Below are positions 49,372 to 53,315 of a stretch of DNA of 53,315 nucleotides, one piece after another. The first letter of the stretch is position 1. Every line of letters begins with the position of its first letter. Source of the stretch: Zoogloea sp. (GTDB lineage Bacteria; Pseudomonadota; Gammaproteobacteria; Burkholderiales; Rhodocyclaceae). The stretch lies in assembly GCF_017302315.1 (NCBI RefSeq), contig NZ_JAFLDT010000020.1:1-53315 (forward strand). Reading direction: 5' to 3'. The notes under the pieces are model-generated. The model was not told where the DNA came from, searched no databases, and was given only the letters and a program-made list of their open reading frames with translations. A program made the position numbers and the translations under genes.

Positions 49372-50508
49372 TCAGCCCTTGTCCCGGAAAGGCATTCGCT
49401 CCGACAGCTCGTCCAGGTAGGCGTCCATGCCGCCCCGTTCCTGGGCCAGGAAGCGGGCCAAGGCGTCACGGAAGCGCGGGTCGGCGATCCAGTGGGCGGA
49501 GACGGTGCGCACCGGTTCGAGGCCGCGGGACAGTTTGTGTTCGCCCTGGGCGCCGCCTTCGAAGTGTTGCAGACCCTCGCGGATGGCGTAGTCGATGGCT
49601 TGGTAGTAGCAGGCTTCGAAATGCAGACAGGGGACGAACTCGATGGCGCCCCAGTAGCGGCCGTAGAGGGTTGCCTCGTCGCGCAGGAAGAAGCTGGCGG
49701 CGACGGGGGAACCGGCCCGCTCGGCGATCATCAGCACACAGGCGTCCGGCGAGCGGTGTCCGAAATCCTCGAAGAAGGCGCGGCTCAGATAGGGCGTGGA
49801 GCGGTGCTCGGCGTAGGTCAGGCTGTAGCAGGCATGAAAGAAGGCCCATTCCTCCGGGCCGATGTCGGTGCCCCGGAGGATGCGGAAGACCACCCCGGCC
49901 TCGGCCACCTTGCGGCGCTCCTGGCGGATCTTCTTGCGCTTCGGCTGGGCCAGATGGGCGAGGAAGTCATCGAAATCGCGGTAGCCGGTGTTGTGCCAGT
50001 GAAACTGCACGCCGTGGCGGATCTCCATGCCCGCCGCCTGCATCCAGCGGGCTTCGTCCGCATCGGGAAAGAGGATGTGCAGGGATGAGGCGCCAGCGCG
50101 CTCCACTTCCTCGCGCACGGCGTGGATCAGCAGGCGCCGGCTGGCCTCGTCGCGCCCGGGAACACGCAGCCCCGGGACCGGGGTGAAGGGCACGGCCGCC
50201 AGCCACTTGGGGTAGTAGTCCAGCCCGTGGCGCCGGTAGGCGTCGGCCCAGGCCCAGTCGAAGACGTACTCGCCGTAGGAGTGGGTCTTGAGATAGAGGG
50301 GCATGGCGGCCAGCAGGGTGTCGCCCTCCCAGAGGGCGGCGTGGCGGGGCGTCCAGCCCGTGCGCGGGGAAACGCAACCGGAGGCTTCCAGGGCCGACAG
50401 GTAGGCATGGGACAGGCTGGGCTGATCGCCAGCCAACGCATCCCAGGCCGGGGCGGGGATCTCGTCGATGGCGGAATGGAGATGGAGATGGGGATGGAGG
50501 TGGGGCAT
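49372..50508 (-). CDS. GNAT-fold protein of the DUF482 (FemAB-like) family
   Basis: The 378-residue cytosolic protein begins with a His-rich stretch (H-L-H-P-H-L-H-L-H). I-P-A-P-A-W-D-A-L and S-Y-G-E-Y-V-F-D-W-A-W-A-D-A-Y, then Y-Y-P-K-W-L-A-A-V-P-F-T-P-V-P-G, are the signature of the DUF482 family (peptidogalycan biosynthesis/recognition in Pfam). It later has K-R-K-K-I-R-Q-E-R-R and the GNAT-like G-G-A-Q-G-E-H-K. The function is not proven; acyl or aminoacyl transfer is the family guess. It converges on the MFS gene with 13 bases between stops, and its 5' end faces nadE. Confidence 0.85.
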   Translation of the reverse strand: MPHLHPHLHLHSAIDEIPAPAWDALAGDQPSLSHAYLSALEASGCVSPRTGWTPRHAALWEGDTLLAAMPLYLKTHSYGEYVFDWAWADAYRRHGLDYYPKWLAAVPFTPVPGLRVPGRDEASRRLLIHAVREEVERAGASSLHILFPDADEARWMQAAGMEIRHGVQFHWHNTGYRDFDDFLAHLAQPKRKKIRQERRKVAEAGVVFRILRGTDIGPEEWAFFHACYSLTYAEHRSTPYLSRAFFEDFGHRSPDACVLMIAERAGSPVAASFFLRDEATLYGRYWGAIEFVPCLHFEACYYQAIDYAIREGLQHFEGGAQGEHKLSRGLEPVRTVSAHWIADPRFRDALARFLAQERGGMDAYLDELSERMPFRDKG

Positions 50509-50598
50509 GTGCGCTTCGGGCCGGATTTGATGACAGGATACAAGCAAGCCAAGCCCTCCGCGCAGGCGTCGTGCACGCGGCTTGCGCTGCCTTCGCGG

Positions 50599-50604
50599 TA
50601 TAGT
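50599..50604 (+). promoter_or_regulatory. -10 box directly before nadE
   Basis: TATAGT ends eight bases before the nadE ATG, with no Shine-Dalgarno between, which suggests a very short leader. Confidence 0.4.
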
Positions 50605-50612
50605 GTTGCCCC

Positions 50613-52232
50613 ATGAAAACCCCTCTTACCGTCGCTGTCGCCCAGCTCAATTGTGTCGTGGGCGACATTTCCGGCAATGCGCGCCGGATCCTGGATGCGG
50701 TGGCCCGGGCGAAGGCTGCGGGCGCCGATGTGGTGTTGACCCCCGAGCTGGCCCTGTGCGGCTATCCGCCGGAAGATCTGCTGCTGCGCCCCGCCTTTTT
50801 GCAGGCCTGCGCGGATGAGCTTGCCGCGCTGGCGGCCCAGGTGCAGGGCATCACGCTGCTGGTGGGCTATCCCGCCGAGCAAGACGGCCTGCGCTTCAAT
50901 GCGGCGGCGGTGATCCGCGATGGCCGCATTGTCGATACCTATTTCAAGCATCGCCTGCCCAACTACGAGGTCTTCGACGAGGAGCGCTACTTCGAGCCCG
51001 GTAGCGGGGCCTGCGTGTTCGAGCTCAAGGGTGTGCGCATCGGCGTGAACATCTGTGCCGACGTATGGGAGTCCGGTGCCGCCGAGGTGGCCCGGGATGC
51101 CGGCGCCGAGCTCTTGCTGGTGCTCAACGCCTCGCCCTTCCACATGAACAAGCAGCAGCGCCGTTACGAGGTCATGCGCGAGCGCATCGCCGATACCGGG
51201 CTGCCGGTAGCCTACTGCAACCTGGTGGGCGGGCAGGACGAGCTGGTTTTTGACGGGGGCTCCTTTGCCCTCGACCAGGATGGTCTGCTGGCCTGGCAGG
51301 GGGCGTCCTTTGTGGATGAGCTGACCCTGTTGCAGTTCTCCGATGGCGTATGGCGTGACCAGGGCGTGCCCGATATGCGCCCCGTGGAGGCCGACGTGTA
51401 TGACGCGCTGGTGCTGGGAGTGCGCGACTACCTGGGCAAGAACGGTTTTCCGGGTGCCCTGATCGGCTTGTCGGGGGGCGTCGATTCGGCCCTGACCCTG
51501 GCGATTGCCGTGGACGCCCTGGGTGCCGACAAGGTGCGCGCGGTGATGATGCCCTCGCCCTATACGGCGCGGATGAGCCTCGACGACTCGCGGGAGATGG
51601 TGCGCTGGCTGGGCGTGCGCTACGACGAGATCTCCATCGAGCCGGCCATGAAGACCTTCGCCGACATGCTGGCGCCCCAGTTTGCCGGTCTGCCGGAAGA
51701 CACCACCGAAGAGAACCTCCAGTCGCGCATCCGCGGCATGCTGTTGATGGCCCTCTCCAACAAGACCGGCGCCATCGTGCTGACCACCGGCAACAAGAGT
51801 GAGATGGCCACCGGCTACGCCACCCTGTATGGCGACATGGCCGGCGGGTTCGCGGTGATCAAGGATATCTACAAGACCTTCGTCTATCGCCTGTGTGCCT
51901 GGCGCAATGCCCAGCCGGGCGGGCCGGTGATCCCCGAGAACATCCTGACCCGCCCGCCGTCGGCGGAGCTGAAGCCCGACCAGTGCGACCAGGACTCGCT
52001 GCCGCCCTACGAGGTGCTGGATGCGATCATTGCTGCGTACATGGAGGAAGACCTGTCGCCGCCGGAGATCATCGCCCGGGGCTATCCCGAGGCTGATGTG
52101 CGCCGCACCGTGGGCATGCTCCGGCGCAATGAGTACAAGCGCCGTCAGGCGCCACCGGGTGTTCGCGTGACCCAGCGCGGTTTTGGCAAGGACTGGCGTT
52201 ACCCCATCACTTCCCGATACCGGGACGCCTGA
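50613..52232 (+). CDS. nadE: Glutamine-dependent NAD+ synthetase
   Basis: The enzyme makes NAD+ from deamido-NAD+, ATP and glutamine. The 539-residue protein has an N-terminal nitrilase-type glutaminase domain (1 to about 260) with the catalytic triad Glu45 (T-P-E-L-A-L), Lys112 (Y-F-K-H-R-L-P) and Cys148 (N-I-C-A-D-V-W-E). The C-terminal synthetase domain has the P-loop G-L-S-G-G-V-D-S-A near residue 286 and T-G-N-K-S-E. The fused form explains how ammonia is supplied without free NH3. The pairing with glnB 71 bases downstream is suggestive, since PII proteins regulate NAD synthesis in some bacteria. Confidence 0.97.
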   Translation: MKTPLTVAVAQLNCVVGDISGNARRILDAVARAKAAGADVVLTPELALCGYPPEDLLLRPAFLQACADELAALAAQVQGITLLVGYPAEQDGLRFNAAAVIRDGRIVDTYFKHRLPNYEVFDEERYFEPGSGACVFELKGVRIGVNICADVWESGAAEVARDAGAELLLVLNASPFHMNKQQRRYEVMRERIADTGLPVAYCNLVGGQDELVFDGGSFALDQDGLLAWQGASFVDELTLLQFSDGVWRDQGVPDMRPVEADVYDALVLGVRDYLGKNGFPGALIGLSGGVDSALTLAIAVDALGADKVRAVMMPSPYTARMSLDDSREMVRWLGVRYDEISIEPAMKTFADMLAPQFAGLPEDTTEENLQSRIRGMLLMALSNKTGAIVLTTGNKSEMATGYATLYGDMAGGFAVIKDIYKTFVYRLCAWRNAQPGGPVIPENILTRPPSAELKPDQCDQDSLPPYEVLDAIIAAYMEEDLSPPEIIARGYPEADVRRTVGMLRRNEYKRRQAPPGVRVTQRGFGKDWRYPITSRYRDA

Positions 52233-52270
52233 ACGCGACCGGCACGAGCCAATCCGCATGCCTTTCCGGC

Positions 52271-52642
<372 letters not shown>

Positions 52643-52665
52643 GCCCTTTCGATTCGTCTGCCCGA

Positions 52666-52688
52666 AGCCCGGTCATGCCGGGCTTTTT
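52666..52688 (+). terminator. glnB terminator
   Basis: AGCCCGG (52666-52672) and CCGGGCT (52678-52684) form a 7-bp stem with a 5-base loop, followed by T residues, 23 bases past the glnB stop. Confidence 0.9.
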
Positions 52689-52706
52689 GTTGTTGTCGCG
52701 CGGCTT

Positions 52707-52731
52707 TGCGTAAAATGCCGGGTTTTACGCA
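52707..52731 (+). promoter_or_regulatory. Palindrome overlapping the gltX -10 box
   Basis: TGCGTAAAA (52707-52715) and TTTTACGCA (52723-52731) are perfect 9-bp arms around a 7-base centre. The left arm contains the likely -10 box TAAAAT (52711-52716), with a TTGTTG -35 candidate at 52687-52692, so the repeat may be an operator or a 5' hairpin. Confidence 0.5.
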
Positions 52732-52747
52732 TTCCCGGATTCCCGTC

Positions 52748-53315
52748 ATGGCCGCTACCGTCCGTACCCGCTTCGCCCCCAGCCCCACCGGCTACCTGCA
52801 CATCGGGGGCGCACGCACGGCGCTCTTCTCGTGGGCCTACGCCCGCCGCCACGGCGGCCAGTTCATCCTGCGCATCGAGGATACCGACGTAGCCCGGTCC
52901 ACGCCCGAGGCGGTGCAGGCCATTCTGGATGGCATGAGCTGGCTCGACTTGAAGTGGGACGAAGGCCCCTTCTACCAGATGCAGCGCATGGAGCGGTACA
53001 AGGCGGTGATCCAGGAGATGCTGGCCGCCGGCACCGCCTACCCCTGTTACATGCCCCCGGAAGAGCTGGACGCCCTGCGCGAGGCGCAGCGCGCCCGTGG
53101 CGAGAAGCCCCGTTACGACGGGCGCTGGCGCCCCGAGGCCGGCAAGGCGCTGCCCGCGCCGCCGGTGGGTGTCGCGCCGGTGATCCGTTTCCGGAACCCC
53201 GCCGACGGCGTGGTGGCCTGGGATGATCTGGTCAAGGGCCGCATCGAGATCGCCAATGCCGAGATGGACGACCTCATCATTGCCCGTGCCGACGGTACGC
53301 CCACCTACAACTTCT
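52748..53315 (+). CDS. gltX: Glutamyl-tRNA synthetase, 5' part
   Basis: The first 189 codons of the enzyme that charges tRNA-Glu, cut by the window end. It begins [20 protein letters not shown], the class I HIGH-type motif (H-I-G-G) of discriminating bacterial GluRS, then R-I-E-D-T-D and Y-x-C-Y in the insert. R-F-R-N-P and [12 protein letters not shown] are conserved active-site-side segments. The KMSKS loop and anticodon-binding domain lie beyond the window. Confidence 0.97.
   Translation, partial: MAATVRTRFAPSPTGYLHIGGARTALFSWAYARRHGGQFILRIEDTDVARSTPEAVQAILDGMSWLDLKWDEGPFYQMQRMERYKAVIQEMLAAGTAYPCYMPPEELDALREAQRARGEKPRYDGRWRPEAGKALPAPPVGVAPVIRFRNPADGVVAWDDLVKGRIEIANAEMDDLIIARADGTPTYNF

Overview
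The window joins two unrelated genomes at about position 4880. Positions 1 to about 4880 are AT-rich and eukaryotic. The minus strand from about 4880 to 1671 encodes the C-terminal part of an axonemal dynein heavy chain, readable only if TAA and TAG mean glutamine and TGA is the sole stop, which is the ciliate nuclear code. From about 4884 to the end the DNA is GC-rich and bacterial, tightly packed with overlapping genes. Its content (PEP-CTERM protein, c8-type cytochrome, Gram-negative porin, many c-di-GMP proteins, rplU-rpmA-obgE-proB order) suggests a betaproteobacterium, most likely Rhodocyclales-like. That placement is inference from gene content. Both genes at the joint are cut mid-gene, so an assembly or library chimera (for example a ciliate sequenced with a symbiont or food bacterium) is far more likely than real integration.

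Bacterial layout: a 3' tail of putA, then tamA, a DUF255 thioredoxin-domain protein, a small cytochrome c and a porin. These converge on the minus-strand block rplU-rpmA-obgE-proB. Next on the minus strand come an NTF2-like membrane protein, a three-gene operon (GGDEF/EAL protein, outer-membrane barrel, periplasmic PBP-like protein) and glnS.

Positions 21202-34672 are a signalling island made of two convergent operons. The plus operon encodes a TonB-dependent receptor, YfiR, a CHASE8 hybrid histidine kinase with HPt, and a REC-PAS-GGDEF-EAL regulator. The minus operon encodes a degenerate-EAL/REC/PAS protein, a 104-aa stand-alone module, an HDOD protein, a PAS histidine kinase and an HD-GYP response regulator. 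In all signalling proteins of the window the GGDEF motifs are degenerate, while two EAL domains and one HD-GYP domain look largely intact. The locus therefore looks built for c-di-GMP sensing and breakdown rather than synthesis.

The rest is mostly housekeeping or accessory: crcB, hrpA, a small membrane protein, a secreted protein of unknown function, a thioredoxin-fold CnoX-like protein, a PEP-CTERM protein with a good sigma-54 promoter match, a glycosyltransferase, an EF-G-like GTPase, a SulP transporter, an MFS transporter, a DUF482/GNAT protein, nadE, glnB and the start of gltX. I saw no rRNA, tRNA, CRISPR array or insertion sequence.
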